DNA of 64,000 nt from Shinella fusca. Its GTDB lineage: Bacteria > Pseudomonadota > Alphaproteobacteria > Rhizobiales > Rhizobiaceae. The translations under genes were made by a program, and so were the position numbers. The DNA lies in the NCBI RefSeq assembly GCF_014203155.1, contig NZ_JACHIK010000017.1:1-64000 (forward strand), written 5' to 3'. How positions within the stretch are numbered: the first letter of the stretch is position 1; each line of letters begins with the position of its first letter. Positions 32,399 to 40,811 of this stretch are shown here, one piece after another. The notes under the pieces are model-generated. The model made no database searches and had not been told where the DNA came from. It was given only the letters and a program-made list of their open reading frames with translations.

Positions 32399-32581
32399 CG
32401 TGAGGTCTTTCCAGTTGGTCTGCGTCGTGGGCCCGATCCTATGCACCCTCTGGTTAAAATCTTTCAAACGGCGGGCCTTTTGTTGCGCATCGCCCGCATG
32501 ATGCTCGCGGGCCGCCGCGCCCCTTACCCTTGCGCTCGGCGGCGGGCGGGGCGATATAGGATCGTCGTCCCGGAGAGTGTC

Positions 32582-32731
32582 ATGCCCACCCTGTTCCGAT
32601 TCCTGTTCTTCTGCGCCGTGATCGCCGGCTCGGTCTACGGCACGATGGTGGCGCTGGTGACGTTCGTCGAGCCGACGACGCGCGAGGTGACGATCCGCAT
32701 CCCCTCCGAACGGGTGAACCCGCAGCCATGA
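32582..32731 (+). CDS. 49-residue membrane peptide translationally coupled to xerD
   Basis: Short open frame starting ATG at 32582, with CGGAGAG just upstream, and ending in TGA that overlaps the xerD ATG (ATGA). The product has one hydrophobic helix ([26 protein letters not shown]) followed by a short charged tail, [21 protein letters not shown]. The good ribosome site, exact overlap and plausible single-pass membrane topology support it as a real gene. The function is unknown; similar tiny peptides upstream of xerD in rhizobial genomes are sometimes mislabelled histidine kinase, and nothing of a kinase is present. Confidence 0.75.
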   Translation: MPTLFRFLFFCAVIAGSVYGTMVALVTFVEPTTREVTIRIPSERVNPQP

Positions 32732-33675
32732 GGGATCCTTCGGCGCTCCAGGTGGAATCCTTCCTCGAGATGATGAGCGCCGAGCGCGGCGCGGCGACGA
32801 ACACGCTGCAATCCTACGAACGCGACCTGGAGGACGCCCGCTCCTTCCTGAACGGGCGTGGCGTGCGCCTCACCGAGGCTACGGCCGACGACCTGCGCGC
32901 CTATCTCGGCCATCTCGCGCGGCAGGGCTTTGCCGCCTCATCGCAGGCCCGGCGGCTTTCGGCGCTGCGTCAATTCTTCAAGTTCCTCTACGGCGAGGGC
33001 CTGCGCGGCGACGACCCGACCGGCATCCTCGACGCGCCGAAGAAGGGCCGCGCCCTGCCGAAGACCCTCAGCGTCGACGACGTCACCCGCCTCATCGCCC
33101 GGGCGGAGACGGAGGCGAACGAACCCGGCGGCAATCCCCTCCTCAAGCGGCGCATGCACCTTCTCGTCGAGCTCCTCTATGCGACGGGCATGCGCGTCAG
33201 CGAGCTCGTCTCGCTGCCGGCGAGCGTGCTGGCGCAGACCGGGCGCTTCCTCGTCGTCAAGGGCAAGGGCAACAAGGAGCGGCTGGTGCCGCTGTCGCGC
33301 GCCGCCGTCACCGCGATGGAGGCCTACAGGACGGCGCTTGCGGCGGAAGCCGACGACGATCCGCCGGCCGGCGACTTCCTCTTTCCGGCGGCAAGCAAGG
33401 AGGGCCATCTGCCGCGCCAGGTCTTCGCGCGCGACCTCAAGGCGCTCGCGGGACGGGCCGGCATCCGCGCCGCCACGCTCTCCCCGCACGTCCTTCGCCA
33501 CGCCTTCGCCAGCCACCTCCTGCAGAACGGCGCGGACCTTCGCGCGGTACAGGAACTGCTCGGTCATTCGGACATTTCAACGACACAAATCTATACGCAT
33601 GTGCTGGAAGAACGGCTGCACGAGCTCGTTCAAACCCATCACCCCCTTGCCAAACAGGCGAAAAAAACGGATTAG
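32728..33675 (+). CDS. xerD: Tyrosine recombinase XerD
   Basis: 315 residues. With XerC it resolves chromosome dimers at dif, under FtsK control. The N-terminal core-binding (SAM-like) domain spans about 1-95. The catalytic domain holds all active-site residues: Arg in ATGMRVSEL, Lys in VKGKGNKE, HxxR in [14 protein letters not shown], His in [16 protein letters not shown], and the nucleophile Tyr in the last motif. It is a housekeeping recombinase rather than a mobile-element integrase, as shown by its context before accA and its full XerD-type sequence. Confidence 0.95.
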   Translation: MRDPSALQVESFLEMMSAERGAATNTLQSYERDLEDARSFLNGRGVRLTEATADDLRAYLGHLARQGFAASSQARRLSALRQFFKFLYGEGLRGDDPTGILDAPKKGRALPKTLSVDDVTRLIARAETEANEPGGNPLLKRRMHLLVELLYATGMRVSELVSLPASVLAQTGRFLVVKGKGNKERLVPLSRAAVTAMEAYRTALAAEADDDPPAGDFLFPAASKEGHLPRQVFARDLKALAGRAGIRAATLSPHVLRHAFASHLLQNGADLRAVQELLGHSDISTTQIYTHVLEERLHELVQTHHPLAKQAKKTD

Positions 33676-33753
33676 GACCCCCATCGCTTGCCGCTGGCCT
33701 TCCGGTCCACGGCAGCCTGGCGCGGTTTGAGCAAACGATCGGAAACGCATCTC

Positions 33754-34707
33754 ATGCACAACTACCTCGATTTCGAAAAGCCCATCTCGGATCTCGAAGG
33801 CAAGATCCACGAGCTCCGCAAGCTCGCCGAGGAAGATGAGAGCATCGACACGACGGACGAGATCGGCCGGCTGGAAGTGCGCGCCCGCGAGGCGATGGCC
33901 GACATCTATTCCAAGTTGACCCCCTGGCAGAAGACGCAGGTCGCGCGCCATCCGCAGCGTCCGCATTTCGTCGACTATGCCGCCCAGCTCTTCGAGGAAT
34001 TCACGCCGCTCGCCGGCGACCGCAAGTTCGCCGAGGACGAGGCGATCCAGGCCGGCCTCGGCCGCTTCCGCGGCGAGGCGGTCGCCATCATCGGCCAGGA
34101 AAAGGGCAACGACACCAAGTCGCGCCTGAAACACAATTTCGGCAGCGCCCGTCCGGAAGGCTACCGCAAGGCGATCCGCGTCATGGAAATGGCCGACCGC
34201 TTCGGCCTGCCCATCGTCACGCTCATCGACACCGCCGGCGCCTATCCGGGCATCGGCGCCGAGGAGCGCGGCCAGGCGGAAGCCATCGCCCGCTCCACGG
34301 AAATGTGTCTCAACGTGCGCGTGCCGATCGTCTCCGTCGTTCTCGGCGAGGGCGGCTCGGGCGGCGCGATCGCCATTGCCACCGGCGACCGGGTCTACAT
34401 GCTGGAGCACGCCATCTACAGCGTGATCTCGCCGGAAGGCGCGGCCTCCATCCTCTGGCGCGATTCCACCCGCGCCAAGGAAGCGGCGAGCAACATGAAG
34501 ATCACCGCCGAGGACCTGAAGGCCTTCGGCATCATCGACGGCATCATTCCCGAGCCTGTCGGCGGCGCGCACCGCGACGCCGAGGCGGTGATCGGCCGCA
34601 CCGGCGACGTGATCGCCGCCGCGCTCAAGGATCTCGGCGCCAAGCCGGGCGACCAGTTGCGCAAGGAGCGCCGCCAGCGCTACCTCAACATCGGCCGCCA
34701 GCTCTGA
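33754..34707 (+). CDS. accA: Acetyl-CoA carboxylase carboxyltransferase subunit alpha
   Basis: 317 residues, normal length. With AccD it transfers carboxyl from biotin to acetyl-CoA, giving malonyl-CoA for fatty-acid synthesis. It begins MHNYLDFEKPISDLEGKI, typical of the alpha subunit. The core contains GQEKGNDTKSRLKHNFG, TLIDTAGAYPG and the GEGGSGGAIA oxyanion loop. The 78-bp gap from xerD and same direction suggest possible cotranscription. Confidence 0.97.
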   Translation: MHNYLDFEKPISDLEGKIHELRKLAEEDESIDTTDEIGRLEVRAREAMADIYSKLTPWQKTQVARHPQRPHFVDYAAQLFEEFTPLAGDRKFAEDEAIQAGLGRFRGEAVAIIGQEKGNDTKSRLKHNFGSARPEGYRKAIRVMEMADRFGLPIVTLIDTAGAYPGIGAEERGQAEAIARSTEMCLNVRVPIVSVVLGEGGSGGAIAIATGDRVYMLEHAIYSVISPEGAASILWRDSTRAKEAASNMKITAEDLKAFGIIDGIIPEPVGGAHRDAEAVIGRTGDVIAAALKDLGAKPGDQLRKERRQRYLNIGRQL

Positions 34708-34715
34708 GGCGATTT

Positions 34716-34735
34716 GCGGGCGGCAGGCCGCCCGC
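34716..34735 (+). terminator. Stem-loop after accA
   Basis: GCGGGCGG (34716-34723) pairs with CCGCCCGC (34728-34735) over a 4-base loop, eight bases after the accA stop. No T-run follows, so it may act with Rho or as an mRNA end. Confidence 0.55.
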
Positions 34736-34900
34736 CGCCCCATCTCGGCCATAATCCTTGTGTCTGAAACGGTGAGCCTGCCGGCAGCCTCGCGAAAGAA
34801 TTTCCGGTTAAGGCTTTATGAAGTATAAGCCGGTAACGACAGCACGTCCCGCCGCAACGGCGCGACGGCTCGCGATCTGACGATAGTTCATGGATTCTGC

Positions 34901-36403
34901 ATGCGCCTGACAGCTCTTGCCGCCGTTTCGCTTCTCGCCGTTGCCGCCGCCGGCTGCACCAACGAGACGTTGGATTCCTTCGACAAGGTGGACGTCGACC
35001 TGCGCACGGTATCCAGCAAGACCGGCTATCAGCTCTCCTCGTCCGTCGTCAGCAAGCTGGCGGCGATGAACATCGACCGCTCCTCGCCGATGATGCTGCG
35101 CATCCTCAAGGAAGAGGGCCGGCTGGAGATCTGGAAGGCCGACCGCTCGAACCGCTACCAGCTCGTGCGCAGCTACAAGATCTGCGCCTGGTCCGGCAAG
35201 CTGGGGCCGAAGACCAAGGAAGGCGACCGCCAGGCGCCGGAAGGCTTCTATCCGCTCTCGCGCGCCAACCTGAACCCGAATTCGAGCTACTATCTCGCGA
35301 TCAACACGGGCTTTCCGAACACCTACGACCGCGCCAACAAGGCGAGCGGCACCAACCTCATGATACACGGCGCCTGTTCGTCGTCCGGCTGCTATTCCAT
35401 GACCGACGAGCAGATGCTGGAGATCTTCGCCTTCGCGCGCGACGCCTTCGACGGCGGGCAGAAGGCCATCCAGCTCGAGGCCTTCCCCTTCCGCATGACC
35501 GCGGAGAACATGGCGCGCCACCGCGACAATCCGAATATCGGCTTCTGGAAGATGCTGAAGGTCGGCTGGGATCATTTCGAGATCACCAAGCGCCCGCCGG
35601 AGGTCAATGTCTGCGAGGGCAAGTACGTCTTCAACCAGCAGGCCGACAAGCCCTTCTCCCCGGGCGGCGCCTGCCCGGCGATGACGACGCCGGCCGCGCT
35701 GGAAACGGCGCTCGCAAACTACAACAAGACCTATGCGGCCGCCTATGCGAAGGCGCTGTCGAAATACGAGGGCACCGTCTGGGTCGAGCCGTCCGAAGCC
35801 CAGCGCAAGGCGATCGTCGCCGACCAGCGCAAGGGCCGCGAGCTCGCCTATGCCCCGACCGGCACGTCGCTCGACGCCGGCAAGCTGATGACCGAGCGCG
35901 AGATCGAGGCGCAGAAGCGCAAGGCCGAGGAGGCCGAAAAGCGCAGGCTCGAAGCCGAGGAGCGCGCAAAGCAGGCCGTCGAACAGGCGAAGATCGAGGC
36001 CGAGCAAAAGAAGATCAAGGAAGCCGAGGACCTTGCCGCCGACGTCGCGGCCGAGAAGGCGCAGAAGGCCGCCCAGGGCAAGGGCGCCCTGCCCGTGCCG
36101 GAGGAAAACCCGGGCGTGACGGTCGTCGAGAAGAAGGAAAAGAAGCCCTTCTGGAAGCTCTGGACGAAGGACAGCGACGAGAGCGCAGCCGTGCCCGCCG
36201 TAACCGCGACGCAGGACACCGCTGAAAAACCCCTCGGCGAAGGCCGGCAGGCGCGCAAGGAAGCGCGGACCGCCGAGGTCGGAGCGGAGGTGGAGAAGCC
36301 GGCGGACACGGCGGGCGCGGTCCCGGTGCCGGAGGAAAACCCGGCCGTGGAAGTCGTCGAGCAGACGCCGAAGAAGCCTTTCTGGAAGTTCTGGCAGAAA
36401 TGA
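34901..36403 (+). CDS. L,D-transpeptidase family lipoprotein with coiled coil and repeated C-terminal motif
   Basis: 500 residues. The signal peptide ends in lipobox AAAGC (Cys 19), so it is a lipoprotein in the periplasm. A YkuD-type domain (about 65-240) has the catalytic motif HGACSSSGCYSM, with His, Ser and Cys as expected for peptidoglycan L,D-transpeptidases such as YafK. After the catalytic domain comes an Ala/Glu/Lys/Arg-rich coiled coil (about 325-390). The tail carries a roughly 26-residue motif twice: PVPEENPGV...KKPFWKLW and PVPEENPAV...KKPFWKFW. The tail is not part of the catalytic fold and may anchor or space the enzyme. The gene overlaps the next by four bases. Confidence 0.88.
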   Translation: MRLTALAAVSLLAVAAAGCTNETLDSFDKVDVDLRTVSSKTGYQLSSSVVSKLAAMNIDRSSPMMLRILKEEGRLEIWKADRSNRYQLVRSYKICAWSGKLGPKTKEGDRQAPEGFYPLSRANLNPNSSYYLAINTGFPNTYDRANKASGTNLMIHGACSSSGCYSMTDEQMLEIFAFARDAFDGGQKAIQLEAFPFRMTAENMARHRDNPNIGFWKMLKVGWDHFEITKRPPEVNVCEGKYVFNQQADKPFSPGGACPAMTTPAALETALANYNKTYAAAYAKALSKYEGTVWVEPSEAQRKAIVADQRKGRELAYAPTGTSLDAGKLMTEREIEAQKRKAEEAEKRRLEAEERAKQAVEQAKIEAEQKKIKEAEDLAADVAAEKAQKAAQGKGALPVPEENPGVTVVEKKEKKPFWKLWTKDSDESAAVPAVTATQDTAEKPLGEGRQARKEARTAEVGAEVEKPADTAGAVPVPEENPAVEVVEQTPKKPFWKFWQK

Positions 36404-36648
36404 CCGGAACGGCAGCAGAGGACGACACCGAGACCTACGACCTGCGCGGCCTCAAATGCCCGCTCCCGGTGATGAAGACGCGCAAGCGCCTCTCCGCCAT
36501 GGCGCCCGGCACCGCGCTCTGGGTCGAGACCACCGACCCCCTCGCCGTCATCGACATCCCCCATTTCTGCCACGAGGACGGCCACGCGCTGGAAGCCAGC
36601 GAGCGCATAGGGGCGGGACACCGTTTCCTGATCCGCAAGAAGACTTGA
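36400..36648 (+). CDS. TusA/SirA-family sulfur-carrier protein
   Basis: 82 residues. It has the family CPxP motif (LKCPLPVMKTRKRL), whose cysteine carries persulfide in TusA-type proteins. The body has the two-layer alpha/beta pattern, and the C-terminus is short. It overlaps the L,D-transpeptidase gene by four bases (ATGA), so it is translated with it, though no functional link is obvious. It could serve tRNA thiolation or molybdenum-cofactor sulfur supply; the sequence does not decide. Confidence 0.9.
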   Translation: MTGTAAEDDTETYDLRGLKCPLPVMKTRKRLSAMAPGTALWVETTDPLAVIDIPHFCHEDGHALEASERIGAGHRFLIRKKT

Positions 36649-36675
36649 TTGGCGGCAGAGGGGGTGGCCCCAACC

Positions 36676-37824
36676 CTAAAGCTTCAATCCCGGTATCGCC
36701 AGCGGGTTGTCGGCGAGCGCCGCGCGGTCCGGGCGGTCGATCTTGGGCGTGCCGGTGAAGGCGTCGAAGAGGTCGCGCACGAAGGCTTCCGGCAGGTCTT
36801 TCGTGATCAGCACCAGGCGCGTGCGCCGGTCGTCCGGGTCGGGCCAGGCCGCAAGACGCTCCGGCGGATGGAACACGCTCTGCACGCCCTGCAGCACCAG
36901 CGGACGCTCCGGCGCATTCGACATGGCGACGATGCCCTTCATGCGCAGCAGCTTCTCTCCATGCGCCGAGCGCAGGAGATCGACGAACATTTCCAGCGCT
37001 ATCGGATCGATAGGGCGATCGTGCACGATGCTGAAGGAGCGGATCGTCGCATCGTGGCGCGTCACGTCATGGGCATGCCGGTGTCCATGATCGTGGTGAT
37101 GATGGTGATCGTCATGATCATGATCGTGATCATGGTGATGATGGCCGTGCGCTTCCTCGTGCAGCCAGCGGCGGACGTCCGCGCTCTTGCTGCCGGGATC
37201 GTAGAGGCCGTTGGCGAGCAGGTCCGGACCGGCAAGGCCGGGCGTATCGACATCGGATACCGGCGCGCGCGGATTGAGCGCCGCAATCTCCCGCTTCACC
37301 GCCTCCAGCGTCGCCGCGTCGGCCATCGCCGTCTTGCTGACGAGCACGCGGTCGGCGACGGCGACCTGCTTGACGGCCTCCGGGTGGCTCGCGAGCGTCG
37401 ACAGGCCGTTGACGGCGTCGACCACCGTGATCACGCCGTCGAGGCTGAAGGACTGGGCGAGCACCGGATTGCCCATCACCGCCTGGAGCACCGGCGCGGG
37501 ATCGGCAAGGCCGGTCGTCTCGATCACCACGCGCTTCAGCGGCTGGATCTTTCCCGTCTGCATGCGGTCCATCAGGTCGGCGAGCGTATCGACCAGCTCG
37601 CCGCGGATGGTGCAGCACAGGCACCCGTCGGAAAGCTCGATGATGCCGTCGCCCGATTGCTCGACGAGGAGATGGTCGATGCCGACCTCGCCGAACTCGT
37701 TGATGATGACGGCGGTATCCGTCAGGCTCGGATCCTTCAGCAGGCGGTTGAGCAAGGTCGTCTTGCCCGCGCCCAGGAACCCGGTCAGCACGGAAACCGG
37801 CACGCGCCGCTCTGCAAGGGTCAT
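36676..37824 (-). CDS. COG0523/CobW-family metal-chaperone GTPase with His-rich loop
   Basis: 382 residues. The G-domain P-loop is GFLGAGKTTLL (about 14-24), the CxCC metal site appears as GCLCC, and VVIETTGLADP follows. Between the GTPase and C-terminal CobW_C domains is a loop of about 35 residues at roughly 225-260 made almost wholly of His, Asp and Gly, likely to bind zinc or another divalent metal. COG0523 proteins deliver metals to client enzymes. No cobalamin genes adjoin, so CobW itself is less likely. It is eleven bases after the carboxypeptidase gene, with AGGA before its ATG, so the two form one operon. Confidence 0.9.
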   Translation of the reverse strand: MTLAERRVPVSVLTGFLGAGKTTLLNRLLKDPSLTDTAVIINEFGEVGIDHLLVEQSGDGIIELSDGCLCCTIRGELVDTLADLMDRMQTGKIQPLKRVVIETTGLADPAPVLQAVMGNPVLAQSFSLDGVITVVDAVNGLSTLASHPEAVKQVAVADRVLVSKTAMADAATLEAVKREIAALNPRAPVSDVDTPGLAGPDLLANGLYDPGSKSADVRRWLHEEAHGHHHHDHDHDHDDHHHHHDHGHRHAHDVTRHDATIRSFSIVHDRPIDPIALEMFVDLLRSAHGEKLLRMKGIVAMSNAPERPLVLQGVQSVFHPPERLAAWPDPDDRRTRLVLITKDLPEAFVRDLFDAFTGTPKIDRPDRAALADNPLAIPGLKL

Positions 37825-37835
37825 GGCCAGTCCTG

Positions 37836-38954
37836 TCAGTAGGTGGGACGCGGGATCGGGATCGGCACGTTGACCGCATCGCCGATATCGCCGATGGCGA
37901 CCTTGTCGTCGCCCGCCGGCTTGTCGCTGTCGCCGGCGATGAGACCGGCATAGACGAGCTTCAGCGGCCGGTTCAGTTCATGGATATAGGGCGAGCCGAG
38001 CTTCTGGCGGCCGGCCTCGTCGCGCCCCTCGCTGCGCACCTTGGCGGCATGCTTCGTGCAGATGTCCTGCGAGATGTCCGCGACCACGTCGCGCGTCTCG
38101 CCGTAGGGGCGAAGCTGGCCGAGCGTCGGGCCGTTGCCGGCAGGCCCCGTCAGGCCCTTCTGGAGAAGGTTGGCGGAGATATCGGCGCGCGCGCCGAGGC
38201 TGTCCGAGCCGAGCACGACCGAAACGACGCTGCGCCCGTTGCGGGTCGCCGAGGAGACCTGGTTGAAGCCGGCCGCGCAGATGAAGCCCGTCTTCATGCC
38301 GTCCGCCCCATCGAAGCGGCCGATCAGCATGTTGAAGTTCGGATACTGCTTCTTGCCCGTGGTGAAGCCTTCCAGCGCGAAATAGGGCGCGTATTGCGGG
38401 AATTCGCGCTTCAGCGTGACGGCGAGCACCGCAAGGTCGCGCGCCGTCGTGTACTGGCCCTTGCCGGGCAGGCCGTTCGGATTGATGAAATGCGAGGAGG
38501 TCATGCCGATGCGGGCCGCCTCCGCATTCATGCGGTTCACGAACTGCTGCTCGGAACCGCCGACCGATTCGGCGATGGCGACCGCGACGTCGTTTGCCGA
38601 CTTGACGAGGATGATCTTCAGCGCGCTGTCGAGCGTCATCTTCTGGCCGGGCTTGAAATACATCTTGGCTGGCGGCTCGGCAGCGGCGTTCTTCGTCATG
38701 GTGACGGGGCTGTCCAGCGTCAACTCGCCGGCCTTGATGGCGCGGAAGACGGTATAGGCCGTCATCAGCTTGGTGAGGGAAGCCGGATACCAGCGCTGGA
38801 ACGCGTCCTCGTGCTCGATGACCTTCAGCGTGTTGACGTCCACCAGCATGCGCGGATTGGCATTCGCCACGGTTACGGAAAGGGAAGCTGCAAGCAACAG
38901 GGCGGAGCCCAAAAGCCGCGCGCTCCGGCGCGTCGATCGTCCGTTCATCTGCAA
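37836..38954 (-). CDS. D-alanyl-D-alanine carboxypeptidase (penicillin-binding protein 5/6 type)
   Basis: 372 residues if begun at TTG 38954, or 370 from ATG 38948. The TTG has GAGGA at a good 7-base distance, whereas the ATG is 13 away. A signal peptide (about 12-33, LLGSALLLAASLSVTVANA) sends it to the periplasm, where it trims the terminal D-Ala from peptidoglycan. All three serine-peptidase S11 motifs are present: SLTK, SAN and KTG (MKTGF). The C-terminal amphipathic anchor of PBP5 is not obvious; the end is Pro-rich. It is cotranscribed with the GTPase. Confidence 0.93.
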   Translation of the reverse strand: MQMNGRSTRRSARLLGSALLLAASLSVTVANANPRMLVDVNTLKVIEHEDAFQRWYPASLTKLMTAYTVFRAIKAGELTLDSPVTMTKNAAAEPPAKMYFKPGQKMTLDSALKIILVKSANDVAVAIAESVGGSEQQFVNRMNAEAARIGMTSSHFINPNGLPGKGQYTTARDLAVLAVTLKREFPQYAPYFALEGFTTGKKQYPNFNMLIGRFDGADGMKTGFICAAGFNQVSSATRNGRSVVSVVLGSDSLGARADISANLLQKGLTGPAGNGPTLGQLRPYGETRDVVADISQDICTKHAAKVRSEGRDEAGRQKLGSPYIHELNRPLKLVYAGLIAGDSDKPAGDDKVAIGDIGDAVNVPIPIPRPTY

Positions 38955-39079
38955 AGGTCTGTCCTCGAAATCGGGAGTTGTCTCGAACCGTCGCCCTATT
39001 TAACCTATATGGCACCCTCATGGCAAAGCCATCGAGGTAGGCAGGCCGAATTTACGGCCGAAATTACAGGAAGCGTTGC

Positions 39080-40240
39080 ATGCCCGTTCTCAACCGCGCC
39101 GCAGAATTGCAGGATGAAATCGCCGGATGGCGCCGGAACCTGCACCGGGAGCCCGAGCTCCTCTTCGCCGTCGAAAAGACCGCCGCCTTCGTGGCCGAGA
39201 AGCTGCGTGAATTCGGCGTGGACGAGGTGGTGACCGGCATCGGCCGCACCGGCGTCGTCGGCCTCATCCGCGGCAAGGCAGAAGGCCGCACCATCGGCCT
39301 TCGCGCCGACATGGACGCGCTGCCGATCGAGGAGACGAGCGGCAAGCCCTGGTCCTCCACCGTCAGGGGCAAGATGCACGCCTGCGGCCACGACGGCCAC
39401 ACCGCCATGCTGCTGGGCGCTGCGAAATACCTTGCCGAGACGCGCAATTTCTCCGGCAACGTGGCGGTCATCTTCCAGCCGGCCGAGGAAGGCGGCGGCG
39501 GCGGCAACGAGATGGTCAAGGACGGCATGATGGAGCGCTTCGGCATTGCCGAGGTCTACGGCATGCACAACCTGCCGGGCCTTCCCGTCGGCGCCTTCGG
39601 TACGCGCTCCGGCCCCATCATGGCGGCGACCGACGAATTCAACATCACCGTGAAGGGCCGCGGCGGCCACGCCGCCCTGCCCCACAAGACGGTCGATCCC
39701 ATCGTCATCGGCGCGCAGGTGGTGACGGCATTGCAGACCATCGTCTCGCGCGTCGCCGATCCCATCGCCTCGCTCGTCGTTTCCGTCACCAAGTTCAATG
39801 CGGGCTTCGCGCACAACGTCATCCCGGAAGAGGCGCAGCTTGCCGGCACCGTGCGCACGCTGAGCCCGGAGATGCGCGAGGAGGCCGAAAGCCGCATCCG
39901 CCAGATCTGCGCCGGCCTTGCCGCCGCGCACGGCGCGGAGATCACGGTCGCCTACCACCGCAACTATCCCGTCACCGTCAACCATGCCGAGGAAACCGGC
40001 CATGCGGTCGCGGTGGCGCGCGAGATCGCCGGCGAAGCCGCCGTCGAACCGGCGCTCGCCCCGATGATGGGCGGGGAGGATTTCTCCTACATGCTGCTCG
40101 CCCGTCCCGGCGCCTTCATCTTCCTCGGCAACGGCGATACGGCGGGGCTCCACCATCCCGCCTACGACTTCAACGACGAGGCCATTCCCCACGGCGTGAC
40201 CTACTGGGTCAAGCTCGCCGAAAGCCGCCTTGCGGCCTGA
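39080..40240 (+). CDS. M20-family amidohydrolase (hippurate hydrolase / IAA-amino-acid hydrolase type)
   Basis: 386 residues, with AGGAAG upstream of the ATG. It has the M20D pattern: WRRNLHREPEL near the N-terminus, metal ligands in RADMDALP, HACGHDGHTAMLLG and FQPAEEGGGG, and MGGEDFSYM close to the end. These metallo-amidohydrolases split N-acyl amino acids such as hippurate or auxin conjugates; the substrate here is unknown. The dimerisation (lid) domain covers about 185-295. It is divergent from the carboxypeptidase gene. Confidence 0.93.
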   Translation: MPVLNRAAELQDEIAGWRRNLHREPELLFAVEKTAAFVAEKLREFGVDEVVTGIGRTGVVGLIRGKAEGRTIGLRADMDALPIEETSGKPWSSTVRGKMHACGHDGHTAMLLGAAKYLAETRNFSGNVAVIFQPAEEGGGGGNEMVKDGMMERFGIAEVYGMHNLPGLPVGAFGTRSGPIMAATDEFNITVKGRGGHAALPHKTVDPIVIGAQVVTALQTIVSRVADPIASLVVSVTKFNAGFAHNVIPEEAQLAGTVRTLSPEMREEAESRIRQICAGLAAAHGAEITVAYHRNYPVTVNHAEETGHAVAVAREIAGEAAVEPALAPMMGGEDFSYMLLARPGAFIFLGNGDTAGLHHPAYDFNDEAIPHGVTYWVKLAESRLAA

Positions 40241-40248
40241 CGGAAAAG

Positions 40249-40277
40249 CGCCCGGCTGCAGGGACATCAGCCGGGCG
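40249..40277. terminator. Bidirectional terminator after the amidohydrolase
   Basis: CGCCCGGCTG (40249-40258) pairs with CAGCCGGGCG (40268-40277), 10 bp, over a 9-base loop. It lies between convergent genes. The bases before the stem are AAAAG, giving a short U-tract for the minus strand only. Confidence 0.7.
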
Positions 40278-40306
40278 AGGCGGAAAGGACCGGGCGAAGG
40301 TAAGGA

Positions 40307-40567
40307 TCAACGGCAGACGCGCACCTTGCGGATGACGAGGTTGCCCCAGGCGTCGTAGCGCTTCACCTTCTTCCAGAAGCAGTCGTAGCCGTAGTCGTCA
40401 TAGACCTGCACATGGGCGCCGTGGCCCCAGCCGTGACCATGCCCATGGCCATGTCCCCAGCCATGGCCGAAGCCGAAGCCGATCGAGAAATCGCCGGCGC
40501 TGGAGGGCGCGGCGAAGGAAAGCGCCGCGAAAGTGGCGACGACGGCGGAAAGCATGATCCTGCGCAT
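40307..40567 (-). CDS. Small secreted His/Gly-rich protein
   Basis: 86 residues from ATG 40567, with AGGAGA seven bases before it. The signal peptide is MRRIMLSAVVATFAALSFAAPSSA. The mature part begins with an aromatic Gly segment (DFSIGFGFGHGW), then alternating Gly-His repeats (GHGHGHGHGWGHG). A short basic end contains two cysteines (YDCFWKK and VRVCR) that could form a disulfide. The spacing of histidines suggests metal binding in the periplasm or outside the cell; this is inference. I do not recognise a named family. Confidence 0.75.
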   Translation of the reverse strand: MRRIMLSAVVATFAALSFAAPSSAGDFSIGFGFGHGWGHGHGHGHGWGHGAHVQVYDDYGYDCFWKKVKRYDAWGNLVIRKVRVCR

Positions 40568-40717
40568 GAGACATTCTCCTGTCGGTTCCTGCGGATGAAC
40601 CATTTCATCCCATGAACCGACTGTCTCACGCGCCGCGCCGCCTCGCTGTTCCGCAGGGAACGTCCCGCGGAAAATCGCTTGGCTTCCCGCCGCGGCTTTT
40701 GTATGGGTGCAGTCAGT

Positions 40718-40794
40718 GGTCCCGTAGCTCAGCAGGATAGAGCACCAGATTCCTAATCTGGGGGTCCCGCGTTCGAATCGCGGCGGGATCACCA
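40718..40794 (+). tRNA. tRNA-Arg (anticodon CCU)
   Basis: 77-nt gene including an encoded CCA. The acceptor stem GGTCCCG pairs with CGGGATC (one G-T). The D arm is GCTC...GAGC. The anticodon stem CCAGA/TCTGG encloses loop TTCCTAA, anticodon CCT, which reads AGG. The T arm is CCGCG TTCGAAT CGCGG. It stands alone; no integrase or repeated 3' end marks it as an attachment site. Confidence 0.97.
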
Positions 40795-40811
40795 TTTCCT
40801 TGAAATGGCGA

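Noticed and set aside
32728-33675. xerD as a phage or island integrase
   Set aside because: Sequence and context (before accA, with housekeeping genes around) are those of the chromosomal XerD.
40718-40794. tRNA-Arg as an attachment site for a genomic island
   Set aside because: No integrase lies next to it, no second copy of the tRNA 3' end is seen nearby, and gene composition on both sides is normal.
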